Positions 8,534-16,080 of a DNA stretch of 64,000 nucleotides are shown piece after piece. The notes under the pieces were generated by a model, which was given only the letters and a program-made list of their open reading frames with translations, did not search any database and was not told the origin of the DNA. Source of the stretch: Rathayibacter sp. Leaf185 (lineage in GTDB: Bacteria; Actinomycetota; Actinomycetes; Actinomycetales; Microbacteriaceae); contig NZ_LMPP01000003.1 in the NCBI RefSeq assembly GCF_001423885.1, positions 62,001-126,000 on the forward strand, read 5' to 3'. Each line of letters begins with the position of its first letter. Position 1 is the first letter of the stretch. The position numbers and the translations under genes are program-made.

Positions 8534-8569
8534 AGCTGATATCTGCCCGATATAAGCTCTCGGCTTATA
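8534..8569 (-). promoter_or_regulatory. AT-rich promoter with two overlapping dyads upstream of satD
   Basis: In a GC-rich chromosome the 50 bases before satD are strikingly AT-rich. Dyad 1: TATAAGC (8551-8557) and GCTTATA (8563-8569), perfect, 5-base spacer. Dyad 2: AGCTGATATC (8534-8543) against GATATAAGCT (8549-8558), 9 of 10 matching. They share the 8549-8558 half-site. The site lies between satD and the end of fabG; both genes are on the minus strand with satD downstream of fabG, so this is the satD promoter/operator, and it sits before the satD start at 8520. Confidence 0.6.
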
Positions 8570-8580
8570 CTCTGGGAGGG

Positions 8581-9291
8581 TCAGTGCCCCATTCCGAGGC
8601 CGCCGTCGACCGGGATGACGGCACCGGAGATGTAGTCGGCCTCCTCGCTCGCCAGCCAGCGGGTCACCCGGGCGACGTCGGTCGCCGTGCCGTATCGGGC
8701 GAGCGGGATGCTCGAGCGGTACTCCGCCTGCTGCTCGGCCGACAGCTCCGCCGTCATATCGGTCTCGATGAAGCCGGGCGCGACGACGTTGGCGGTGATG
8801 TTGCGGGCCCCGAGCTCGCGGGTCAGCGAGCGGGCGAAGCCGACGAGCGCTGCCTTCGACGAGGAGTAGTTGATCTGGCCGGGCGAGCCGTACAGGCCCA
8901 CGACGCTCGAGATCAGGACGATGCGGCCGAAGCGCTTCTTGAGCATCCCCTTGGAGGCGCGCTTGACGACGCGGAAGGCACCGGTGAGGTTCGTGTCGAG
9001 GACCGAGGTGAAGTCGTCCTCCGACATGCGGAGCAGGAGCATGTCGCGGGTGATGCCGGCGTTGGCCACGAGGACCTCGACCGGGCCGAGCTCGGCCTCG
9101 ATCTGCGTGAAGGCGGCGTCGATGGAGGCGCTGTCGGTCACATCCGCGACCACCGTGAGCGACCCCTCGGGGCCCGAGCCGGAGCGAGCGGTGACGGCGA
9201 CGCGATGACCGGCCGCCACGAACTCCTCGGCGATGGCGTAGCCGATCCCTCGGTTGCCTCCGGTGACGAGGACGGTGCGCGGCGTGGTCAT
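8581..9291 (-). CDS. fabG: 3-oxoacyl-[acyl-carrier-protein] reductase
   Basis: A 236-residue short-chain dehydrogenase that reduces 3-ketoacyl-ACP with NADPH in fatty acid elongation. The cofactor motif TGGNRGIG spans 10-17, NAG is at 77-79, the catalytic set is Asn101, Ser129, Tyr142 and Lys146 (YSSSK), and the PGFIETDMT segment follows. The NNRGIG variant and the domain order match the actinobacterial FabG/MabA group, and the sequence ends ...VDGGLGMGH, as FabG does. It is separated from satD by the satD promoter and has about 130 bases upstream before the divergent DUF3099 gene. Other short-chain reductases cannot be wholly excluded, but the C terminus and TRDMLLLRM block favour FabG. Confidence 0.87.
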   Translation of the reverse strand: MTTPRTVLVTGGNRGIGYAIAEEFVAAGHRVAVTARSGSGPEGSLTVVADVTDSASIDAAFTQIEAELGPVEVLVANAGITRDMLLLRMSEDDFTSVLDTNLTGAFRVVKRASKGMLKKRFGRIVLISSVVGLYGSPGQINYSSSKAALVGFARSLTRELGARNITANVVAPGFIETDMTAELSAEQQAEYRSSIPLARYGTATDVARVTRWLASEEADYISGAVIPVDGGLGMGH

Positions 9292-9421
9292 GGTGTCCCT
9301 CCTGCCGGTGCGCAGATGGCGCCGGACGACCCGTACATCCTAGAGGCGCCGCGCGCAACAGATTCCGGGAACACGGCGCGCAGGGCTCCGTCCGTTCACG
9401 GAGACGTAGGCTTGCAGGGCT

Positions 9422-9763
9422 GTGAAACCACGTGAATCGCTCACCACTCTTCCACCGTCGCCGACTGATGCGCGGCACTCTCGTGTGGTCAAATACTCGA
9501 TCGCGATGAGCATCAGGATGATCTGCGTGATCTGCCTGATCTTCGCCCAGGGCTGGTGGCTCGCGTTCTTCGCCGTCGGGGCGATCGTGCTCCCCTACTT
9601 CGCCGTCGTGCTCGCCAACGTCGGCGGCCTCGGCGAGAGCGGGACCGTTCAGCGGCCCGGAGCCGTCGTGCTGGCCCGCCCCGTGCAGTACCCGTCAGCG
9701 GCGCCGGAGACCGATTCGTCGAGCGCGCCCGAGGGCGGCGATCCGGCCGGCGGACGTCCGTGA
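9422..9763 (+). CDS. DUF3099 membrane protein
   Basis: A 113-residue protein starting at GTG. After a charged N terminus with a short SPTDARHSRVVKYSIAMSIRM lead, two hydrophobic segments (about residues 32-48 and 50-68) cross the membrane, then a Pro/Ser/Gly-rich tail follows. This is the DUF3099 pattern found across actinobacteria. Function is unknown. Its stop overlaps the start of the next small gene (GTGA), and SURF1 follows, so it probably belongs to a short operon linked to cytochrome oxidase assembly; that link is contextual only. Confidence 0.75.
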   Translation: MKPRESLTTLPPSPTDARHSRVVKYSIAMSIRMICVICLIFAQGWWLAFFAVGAIVLPYFAVVLANVGGLGESGTVQRPGAVVLARPVQYPSAAPETDSSSAPEGGDPAGGRP

Positions 9764-9993
9764 TCTCTCTCGGGACGACTCCGCACGCGCAGACCTGCTC
9801 ACGGGCGGGCTGCACGCGGGTCGCCACCTGGGCCGTGGAGTGGCGGAACCCTCGCATCCACTCGGAAGACCGGCGCAAGACCTGGCTGGCCTGCGGCGAG
9901 CACCTCGATCACCTGCGCGAGTTCCTCGCCGCGCGAGAGTTCCCGCTCGAGGTGAAGCCGCTCCAGACGATGGACCGGGGAGCCGCGCAGTGA
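9760..9993 (+). CDS. Small conserved protein with a C-C-C-H metal-site pattern
   Basis: A 77-residue protein. The chosen GTG overlaps the DUF3099 stop by four bases (GTGA); a longer open frame upstream runs antisense-like through DUF3099 and was rejected. It has Cys13-x4-Cys18 and Cys45-x2-His48, a pattern that could hold one zinc ion, with a conserved-looking WAVEWRNPRIH stretch between them and an amphipathic HLREFLAAREFP helix after. It contains no membrane segment. I recognise it as a type of small actinobacterial hypothetical protein that accompanies DUF3099/SURF1 genes; no function is known. Metal binding is inference from residue spacing. Confidence 0.65.
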   Translation: MISLGTTPHAQTCSRAGCTRVATWAVEWRNPRIHSEDRRKTWLACGEHLDHLREFLAAREFPLEVKPLQTMDRGAAQ

Positions 9994-10030
9994 CCAGTGG
10001 CAGCGCCTTCACAGAGGTGCGGCCTGTAGC

Positions 10031-10894
10031 GTGACGAGCATGGTTCCCCGCGCGTCCTGGCGTTTCGCGTTCTCGCGACGCTGGTTCGGCTATCTCGCCC
10101 TCACCGTCGTCTTCGCCGTCGCCTGCGTGCTCCTGTCGCGCTGGCAGGTCGCCCGGCTCGATGAGGCGGCGAGCACCAATCGGCTCGTCAGTGCGAACTG
10201 GTCGGCGGATCCCGTCGCGCTCGACAGCCTCCTCGGAGCGGGGTCGTACTGGGACGACGCGCTCGAGTACCGGCCGGTCGAGGTCACCGGGGTCTACGAG
10301 ACCAGCGACCAGACGCTCGTGCGCAACCGGCCCTACAACGGCAACCCGGGCTTCGAGATCCTCACTCCGCTCCGTCTCGATGACGGCAGCGTCTTCGTCA
10401 TCGACCGCGGCTGGGTCCCCGTCGGATCCCAGCAGGACTCCCCCGATGCGATCCCGGCTCCCCCGGAGGGCGAGGTGACCGTGGTGGCGCGCCTCAAGCC
10501 GGCAGAGGGACGCATCGACGGACGCTCGGCGCCGGCCGGGCAGATCGCCACGATCCAGCTCGACGACCTGTCGGCACAGCTCGACCAGCCGCTGCGGACG
10601 GCGGCCTATGGACTCCTCGTCGCGGAGTCGCCCGCGCCGATCGACGCTCCGCCGCTCGCTGCGCTGAAGCCGGTCGCCGACGAGGGGCTGCACATCAGCT
10701 ACGCCATCCAGTGGGTGCTGTTCGCCCTGATGGGCTTCGGCGGGCTGGGCTGGGCCATCCGGCACGAGTACCGCCTCCGCAACGCCGACGACCCCGAGGT
10801 GATCGCCGCCGAGGAGCGCCGCGAGGAGCGCCGGCTGAAGCGCGGCCGCACCGACGCCGAGATCGAGGACGAGCTGCTCGACGCCTCGCGCTGA
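10031..10894 (+). CDS. SURF1-family cytochrome oxidase biogenesis protein
   Basis: A 287-residue protein with the SURF1 architecture: one transmembrane helix near the N terminus (about 15-35, followed by LSRWQVARLDEA, the WQ-R-x-K/D hallmark), a large extracytoplasmic domain with RPVEVTGVYE, VRNRPYNGNPGFEILTPL and VIDRGWVP, and a second helix near 225-245 followed by a charged cytoplasmic tail. SURF1 helps insert haem A into cytochrome c oxidase, which fits ctaA/ctaB elsewhere in the window. GTG at 10031 and ATG at 10040 are both possible starts. It converges with the ABC-F gene 10 bases on. Confidence 0.9.
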   Translation: MTSMVPRASWRFAFSRRWFGYLALTVVFAVACVLLSRWQVARLDEAASTNRLVSANWSADPVALDSLLGAGSYWDDALEYRPVEVTGVYETSDQTLVRNRPYNGNPGFEILTPLRLDDGSVFVIDRGWVPVGSQQDSPDAIPAPPEGEVTVVARLKPAEGRIDGRSAPAGQIATIQLDDLSAQLDQPLRTAAYGLLVAESPAPIDAPPLAALKPVADEGLHISYAIQWVLFALMGFGGLGWAIRHEYRLRNADDPEVIAAEERREERRLKRGRTDAEIEDELLDASR

Positions 10895-10904
10895 GCGTGC
10901 GGCG

Positions 10905-12503
10905 CTACGCCAGCGTGATCAGGTCGAGGTAGTCCGTGGTCCAGTGGTCCTCGATGCCCTCCGGCATGATCAGCACGCGCTCCGGGTTGAGCGCCTCGAC
11001 GGCGCCCTCGTCGTGGCTGACGAGCACGACCGCGCCCTCGTAGTGCGCGAGGGCGTCGAGGATCTCGTCGCGGCTCGCCGGGTCGAGGTTGTTCGTCGGC
11101 TCGTCGAGCAGCAGGACGTTCGCGCCCGAGACGACGATCATGGCCAGCGCCAGGCGCGTCTTCTCACCGCCCGAGAGGACACCCGCCGGCTTGTGCGAGT
11201 CGTCCCCGGTGAAGAGGAAGGAGCCGAGCACACGGCGTGCCTCGGTCTCGGTGAGGTTCGGGCTCGCCGAGACCATGTTCTCGAGCACCGAGCGCTTGAC
11301 GTCGATCGTCTCGTGCTCCTGGGCGTAGTAGCCGATCCGGAGGCCGTGGCCGGCTTCGATCGACCCGGTATCGGGAGCGTCGACCCCGCCGAGGATCCGG
11401 AGCAGCGTCGTCTTGCCCGCTCCGTTCAGCCCGAGGATGACGACCTTCGACCCGCGGTCGATCGCGAGATCCACGGCGGTGAAGATCTCGAGCGAGCCGT
11501 AGCTCTTCGAGAGGTTCTGCGCCTGCAACGGGGTGCGCCCGCACGCGGACGGAGTCGGGAAGCGGAGCTTGGCCACGCGGTCGACCGCGCGGACCTCCTC
11601 GAGCCCGCTGAGCATCCGCTCGGCGCGCGCGACCATCTGGTGCGCCGCGGCGGCCTTCGAGGCCTTCGCGCCGAACTTGGCGGCCTGCAGCTGCAGGGCC
11701 CCGGCCTTCTTCTCGACGTTGACGCGCTCTTTCTTGCGTCGCTCCTCGTCCGCGGCGCGCTGGCGCTGGTAGTTCTTCCAGTTCATGTTGTAGACGTCGA
11801 TGACCTGGCGGTTGGCGTCGAGGTAGAAGACGCGGTTGACCGTCTCGCCGACCAGCTCGATGTCGTGGCTGATCACGATGAACCCACCCCGGTAGCCCTT
11901 GAGGAACTCGCGGAGCCAGACGACGGAGTCGGCATCGAGGTGGTTGGTCGGCTCGTCGAGGATCAGCGTGCTCGCATCCGAGAAGAGGATGCGCGCGAGC
12001 TCGATCCGCCGCCGCTGCCCACCGGAGAGCGTCTTCAGCGGCTGATCGAGGATGCGGTCGGGCAGGTTGAGGTTGCTGGCGATCGACGCCGCCTCCGCCT
12101 CGGCCGCGTAGCCGCCGAGCGAGAGGAAGCGGTCGGTCAGGTTGCCGTACTTCTTCATCCCGGCCTCGCTGACCGCCGTGTCGCTGCTGGACATCGCGAC
12201 GGTCGCCTCCTGCATGCCGAGCACGAGCTGTCCGAGGCCGCGGGCGTCGAGGATGCGCGTGCGCGCCAGCTCCTCGGGGTCCCCGGAGCGCGGGTCCTGC
12301 GGGAGGTAGCCGATCTCACCGCCGCGGTCGACGGAGCCCTTCGCCGCGATGAGGTCGCCGGCGAGCACCTTGGTCAGCGTCGTCTTCCCGGCTCCGTTGC
12401 GGCCGACGAGGCCGACCTTGTCGCCGTCGCCGACCCGGAAGGAGACGTTCTCCATCAGGAGTCGGGCGCCGACTCGGAGTTCGAGGTCGTGCACGCTGAG
12501 CAC
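10905..12503 (-). CDS. ABC-F family ATPase
   Basis: A 532-residue protein with two ABC domains and no membrane segments. Domain 1 has Walker A GRNGAGKT (34-41), signature LSGGQRRR and Walker B LILDEPTNHLD. Domain 2 has GLNGAGKTT, LSGGEKTR and LLLDEPTNNLD. Between them is the ABC-F linker with an Arg/Lys-rich helical stretch (RRKKERVNVEKK). ABC-F proteins bind the ribosomal E site and influence translation; some protect from antibiotics, most are housekeeping factors. Start GTG at 12503 is where homology begins (VLSVHDLELRVGARLL). The much longer open frame upstream overlaps bioY and is not coding. Whether it is a resistance or housekeeping type cannot be told. Confidence 0.92.
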   Translation of the reverse strand: MLSVHDLELRVGARLLMENVSFRVGDGDKVGLVGRNGAGKTTLTKVLAGDLIAAKGSVDRGGEIGYLPQDPRSGDPEELARTRILDARGLGQLVLGMQEATVAMSSSDTAVSEAGMKKYGNLTDRFLSLGGYAAEAEAASIASNLNLPDRILDQPLKTLSGGQRRRIELARILFSDASTLILDEPTNHLDADSVVWLREFLKGYRGGFIVISHDIELVGETVNRVFYLDANRQVIDVYNMNWKNYQRQRAADEERRKKERVNVEKKAGALQLQAAKFGAKASKAAAAHQMVARAERMLSGLEEVRAVDRVAKLRFPTPSACGRTPLQAQNLSKSYGSLEIFTAVDLAIDRGSKVVILGLNGAGKTTLLRILGGVDAPDTGSIEAGHGLRIGYYAQEHETIDVKRSVLENMVSASPNLTETEARRVLGSFLFTGDDSHKPAGVLSGGEKTRLALAMIVVSGANVLLLDEPTNNLDPASRDEILDALAHYEGAVVLVSHDEGAVEALNPERVLIMPEGIEDHWTTDYLDLITLA

Positions 12504-12677
12504 TGTGCTGTCCGTTCTCGCCAAGAAATGGCGGTCCGTTCGAGAGGTGTGGGGCAAGGAGCCGCGATGCGGCAGCCCCCTAGTATATTTCCTGAGCCGC
12601 GGGGCGGATCCACGTCCGCTTCCCGCGGACGCGTTCGGTCCTCGCTCTCGGGCGACACGGTCTTGGGAGACACAGAC

Positions 12678-13283
12678 ATGTCCAACTACTCGCTCGCTCC
12701 GTCGCGTCCGGTCCTCGCGGACCGACTGTTCACGCGATCGATCGCCACCGACCTCGTGCTGGTCCTCGCGGGCGCCGGCCTCACCGCCGCCATGGCGCAG
12801 CTCTACATCCCGATGTGGCCCGTCCCGATCACCGGGCAGACCTTCGCGGTGCTCCTTGTCGGCACGACCCTCGGGGCACTCCGCGGCGCGCTGTCGATGC
12901 TCGTCTACGCCCTGGTCGGCGCGCTCGGCGGCCCGATCTTCACCGAGGCCTCGAGCGGCTGGTCGGTGATCGCCGGTCCTACCGGCGGCTACATCGTCGG
13001 CTTCGTCCTGGCCGCGATCGTCACCGGCTGGCTCGCGCAGCGCCAGTGGGACCGCCGCGTCGTCGGAACCCTCGTCACGTTCCTCGCGGGCACTGCCACG
13101 ATTTACCTGGTCGGCCTCCCCTGGCTCGCGACCGCCCTCGCCTCGCTGGGCGTCCCGGCCGACCTCGGCTCGGTGCTCAACGCCGGTCTCGTGCCGTTCC
13201 TCATCGGAGACGCTCTCAAGGCCCTGGTCGCGGCGGCGCTGCTGCCGGCCGGCTGGGCACTGCTCTCGCGTCGCACGCGCTGA
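12678..13283 (+). CDS. bioY: Biotin transporter BioY (ECF substrate-binding component)
   Basis: A 201-residue membrane protein with about six hydrophobic helices. It has the BioY signatures VPITGQTFAVLLVG, RGALSMLVYALVGALGGPIF and GPTGGYIVGFVLAA. BioY binds biotin and associates with an energy-coupling factor (BioM/BioN or a shared EcfAAT). No bioM or bioN gene follows, so it either uses a shared ECF module or works alone. It diverges from the ABC-F gene; the 174-base intergenic stretch contains an AT-rich TAGTATATT element near 12592 that could serve as a -10. I saw no clear BirA or BioQ operator. A strong bidirectional terminator follows. Confidence 0.92.
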   Translation: MSNYSLAPSRPVLADRLFTRSIATDLVLVLAGAGLTAAMAQLYIPMWPVPITGQTFAVLLVGTTLGALRGALSMLVYALVGALGGPIFTEASSGWSVIAGPTGGYIVGFVLAAIVTGWLAQRQWDRRVVGTLVTFLAGTATIYLVGLPWLATALASLGVPADLGSVLNAGLVPFLIGDALKALVAAALLPAGWALLSRRTR

Positions 13284-13301
13284 CGCACGACCCGCAACGA
13301 C

Positions 13302-13334
13302 GGAGGGCCCGGAGGATGATCCTCCGGGCCCTTC
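13302..13334. terminator. Bidirectional terminator between bioY and the SUF operon
   Basis: Stem GGGCCCGGAGGA / TCCTCCGGGCCC (13305-13316 with 13320-13331) and a 3-base loop, extended by further pairs on both sides. It lies in the 65-base gap between two convergent stops, so it serves bioY (+) and the sufT-like gene (-). Confidence 0.8.
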
Positions 13335-13348
13335 GTCGTACAGGGTGA

Positions 13349-13681
13349 CTAGATCGAGAAGCCGAGCGCGCGCATCATGTCGCGGCCGTCCTCGGTGATC
13401 CGCTCCGGACCCCACGGCGGCATCCAGACCCAGTTGATCCTGAACGCGTCGACGATGCCGTCGAGCGACTCGGCGGTCTGCTCCTCGAGCACGTCCGTAA
13501 GCGGGCAGCCGGCGGAGGTGAGCGTCATGTGGATCACGAGAGCGTCGTTCTCGTCGTCCCAGCCCAGATCGTAGATCAGTCCGAGATCGACGACGTTGAT
13601 CCCGAGCTCGGGGTCCATGACGTCCTTGAGCGCCTCCTCGACCTTGTCGAAGAGCTGCGGCTCGAGCGTGGTGACCCCCAC
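13349..13681 (-). CDS. Metal-sulfur cluster assembly factor (DUF59/MIP18 family, SufT-like)
   Basis: A 110-residue single-domain DUF59 protein with VMDPELGINVVDLGLIYDL and the TSAGCPLTD motif (Cys59), the cysteine considered important for Fe-S scaffold/targeting roles in this family, and the C-terminal WMPPWGPERIT block. Start is GTG two bases after the sufC stop, so translation is probably coupled. It is the last gene of the SUF operon and corresponds to SufT in other actinobacteria, which aids Fe-S maturation under high demand. The family call is firm; the name sufT is contextual. Confidence 0.88.
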   Translation of the reverse strand: MGVTTLEPQLFDKVEEALKDVMDPELGINVVDLGLIYDLGWDDENDALVIHMTLTSAGCPLTDVLEEQTAESLDGIVDAFRINWVWMPPWGPERITEDGRDMMRALGFSI

Positions 13682-13683
13682 GA

Positions 13684-14445
13684 TCAGACCGCCGCCGGTG
13701 CGAGGAAGCGGTCGTAGCCCTCGTCCTCGAGGCGGGTCGCGAGCTCCTTGCCGCCCTGCTCCGCGATGCGGCCGGCGACGAACACGTGCACGAAGTCGGG
13801 CTCGATGTAGCGCAGGATGCGGGTGTAGTGCGTGATCAGCAGGACGCCGAGACCGGTGGTCGCGTGGGCGCGGTTGACGCCCTCGGAGACGATCTTGAGC
13901 GCGTCGACGTCGAGGCCGGAGTCGGTCTCGTCGAGCACGGCGAAGCGGGGGGCGAGCAGCTCGAGCTGGAGGATCTCGTTGCGCTTCTTCTCGCCACCGG
14001 AGAAGCCCTCGTTGACATTGCGCGCCGCGAACGACGGGTCCATCTTCAGGTTCGTCATGGCGGCCTTGACGTCCTTCGTCCACGAGCGGATCGCCGGCGC
14101 CTCGCCGTCGATCGCGGTCTTCGCGGTGCGGAGGAAGTTGGTGTTGGTGACACCGGGGATCTCGACCGGGTACTGCATGGCGAGGAAGAGGCCGGCGCGG
14201 GCGCGCTCGTCGACGGTCATGTCGAGAACCTCGACACCGTCGAGGGTGATCGACCCGCCGTCGACGTGGTACTTGGGGTGACCGGCGATCGTGTAGGCGA
14301 GGGTCGACTTGCCGGAGCCGTTGGGGCCCATCACGGCATGGATCTCGCCCTGGTTGATCGTGAGGTCGACACCGCGGAGGATCTGCTTGGTCCCCTGCTC
14401 GGTCTCGACACTGACGTGGAGATCGGTGATCTGGAGAACGGACAT
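13684..14445 (-). CDS. sufC: Fe-S cluster assembly ATPase SufC
   Basis: A 253-residue soluble ABC ATPase. Walker A is GPNGSGKS (40-47), the signature is GFSGGEKKR, and Walker B is FAVLDETDSGLD, where DETDSGLD is specific for SufC. It hydrolyses ATP to drive conformational change in the SufBCD scaffold that builds [4Fe-4S] clusters in the cytoplasm. It directly abuts the Rieske gene upstream and lies two bases before the sufT-like gene. The length is standard. Confidence 0.97.
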   Translation of the reverse strand: MSVLQITDLHVSVETEQGTKQILRGVDLTINQGEIHAVMGPNGSGKSTLAYTIAGHPKYHVDGGSITLDGVEVLDMTVDERARAGLFLAMQYPVEIPGVTNTNFLRTAKTAIDGEAPAIRSWTKDVKAAMTNLKMDPSFAARNVNEGFSGGEKKRNEILQLELLAPRFAVLDETDSGLDVDALKIVSEGVNRAHATTGLGVLLITHYTRILRYIEPDFVHVFVAGRIAEQGGKELATRLEDEGYDRFLAPAAV

Positions 14446-14775
14446 TCAGACTTCCTTCGTGACTGCGGGGTCGATGTAGACGTCGCCGTCGATGATCTCG
14501 ACGACGAAGACGGGGACCGGCTCGTAGGCCGGCAGGTTCAGGGGGACTCCGGTGCGCAGCGAGAACTGCGAGCCGTGGGCCCAGCACTCGAGCGACTCGC
14601 CCTCGACGAATCCCTCGGCGAGCGAGATCTCTCCGTGCGTGCAGGTGTCGCCGATCGCGTGGATCTCGCCGGCCGAGTCCTGCACGACGGCGATGGCGAT
14701 GCCGTCGACCTCGACGCGGATGGCCTGGTTCGGGACGAGCTCCGACACCGAGCAGATCATCGCCGCGTCGCTCAT
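14446..14775 (-). CDS. Rieske-type non-haem iron oxygenase ferredoxin subunit in the SUF operon
   Basis: A 109-residue Rieske [2Fe-2S] ferredoxin. The ligands are visible: Cys45-Thr-His47 and Cys64-Trp-Ala-His67, with normal spacing. Its ATG overlaps the sufD stop (ATGA), and its stop abuts the sufC start, so it is embedded in the operon between sufD and sufC. No oxygenase alpha subunit is nearby, so it is unlikely to serve a ring-hydroxylating dioxygenase; it may supply electrons for cluster assembly or sense redox state. Such an insert is seen in other actinobacterial SUF operons; the role is not established. Confidence 0.9.
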   Translation of the reverse strand: MSDAAMICSVSELVPNQAIRVEVDGIAIAVVQDSAGEIHAIGDTCTHGEISLAEGFVEGESLECWAHGSQFSLRTGVPLNLPAYEPVPVFVVEIIDGDVYIDPAVTKEV

Positions 14776-16010
14776 GCCGGAACCTCCGTCTGGTGGGAGC
14801 CGGTCTGGCCGGCGCTGCCGGCGAGCTCGGCCTCGATCGCGAGCTGAAGTCGGTCCTCGAGCTCGGTCACGCGGATCTGCTGCACGATCTCGCTGAGGAA
14901 GCCGCGGACGACGAGGCGTCGCGCCTCGTCCTCGGCGATTCCGCGCGACTGCAGGTAGAAGAGCTGCTCGTCGTCGAAGCGGCCGGTGGCGGAGGCGTGA
15001 CCCGCACCCGCGATGTCGCCGGTCTCGATCTCGAGATTCGGGATCGAGTCGGCGCGCGTGCCGTCCGAGAGGACGAGGTTGCGGTTCTGCTCGTAGCTGT
15101 CGGTGCCCGTGGCGCTGTTGCGGATGAGGACGTCGCCGATCCACACGGTGCGGGCGCCCTGACCCTGCAGCGCACCCTTGTAGGTGACGCGGCTGCGGGT
15201 GTCGGGGGCGTCGTGGTCGACGTAGACCTGCTGCTCGAGGTGCTGGCCGCCGTCGGCGAAGTACAGGCCGAACAGCTCTCCGTCGGCACCGCGCTCGACG
15301 AGGTGCGCCGACGGGTTCACGCGCACGATGGAGCCGCCGAGCGTGACCACGATGTGCTTGACCTTCGCGTCACGGCCGACCCGGAGGAAGTGGTTGGCGA
15401 GGTGACGAGCCTCGTCGTCCCACTCCTGGAGCGTGACGACGGTGAGCTGAGCGCCCTCGCCGACGAGGATCTCAACGTTCTCGGCGAGCGTCGCCGAGCC
15501 CTCGTTCTGCAGGACGACGACACCGCGCGCGTAGGGCGCGGCCTCGATGATCGTGTGGGCGGCGCGGGGGGCGGAGCCGAGGCCCGACCGGAGGATGGTC
15601 GCGACCTTCTCGTCCTCACCCGTCACACGGACGGCGAGGGCCTGCTCGAAGCACGACCACGCGTTCGCGGCGGCACGGTCCTCGGGGAGGCCGGCCGTGC
15701 CGATCCGCTGGTCATCGCGATCCACCCACGAGACGTCGACGCCCTCGACCGGAGTCGTCTCGATCGGTGTCGGAGAACCGTCGAGCTCACCGTCGATGAG
15801 ATCGGCCAGGCGCGCCACCGGCGTCAGCTTCCAGGCGACCTCGCGACCGGTGACCGCCTCGAAGGCGTCCACGTCTGTCGAGGCGAAGCGCTCGGAGCGC
15901 GTCTGCACGGGCGTGAACGCCCCGTCGGAGTGCGCACTGATTCCCAGGCGCGCGGCGGCTTCCGCACCGTCGACCACGGAGGTCGTCGGGGCGGTCGTGG
16001 GGACCGTCAT
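14772..16010 (-). CDS. sufD: Fe-S cluster assembly protein SufD
   Basis: A 412-residue SufBD-family protein. The beta-helix core contains ARGVVVLQNEGSATLAENVEILVGEGAQLTV-type segments, then KHIVVTLGGSIVRVNPS, and the C-terminal helical domain has GHASATGRFDDEQLFYLQSRGI, the block shared with SufB. It forms the SufBC2D scaffold with SufB and SufC. It starts 70 bases after sufB and overlaps the Rieske gene by four bases. The N-terminal region is more divergent, as is normal for SufD compared with SufB. Confidence 0.95.
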   Translation of the reverse strand: MTVPTTAPTTSVVDGAEAAARLGISAHSDGAFTPVQTRSERFASTDVDAFEAVTGREVAWKLTPVARLADLIDGELDGSPTPIETTPVEGVDVSWVDRDDQRIGTAGLPEDRAAANAWSCFEQALAVRVTGEDEKVATILRSGLGSAPRAAHTIIEAAPYARGVVVLQNEGSATLAENVEILVGEGAQLTVVTLQEWDDEARHLANHFLRVGRDAKVKHIVVTLGGSIVRVNPSAHLVERGADGELFGLYFADGGQHLEQQVYVDHDAPDTRSRVTYKGALQGQGARTVWIGDVLIRNSATGTDSYEQNRNLVLSDGTRADSIPNLEIETGDIAGAGHASATGRFDDEQLFYLQSRGIAEDEARRLVVRGFLSEIVQQIRVTELEDRLQLAIEAELAGSAGQTGSHQTEVPA

Positions 16011-16080
16011 CAGGCGGTGGTTCCTTTCGAAGAGAGCGGGCCGGCCGCGAGGGCCGACCCGGGGACGGGGGCGGCGACGG

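Noticed and set aside
9556-9759. Longer N terminus for the 77-residue protein
   Set aside because: The extension is an arginine-rich out-of-frame reading of DUF3099; the GTGA overlap start is more credible.
10944-12677. Very long plus-strand frame opposite the ABC-F gene, in frame with bioY
   Set aside because: Antisense shadow of a GC-rich gene; bioY homology begins only at 12678.
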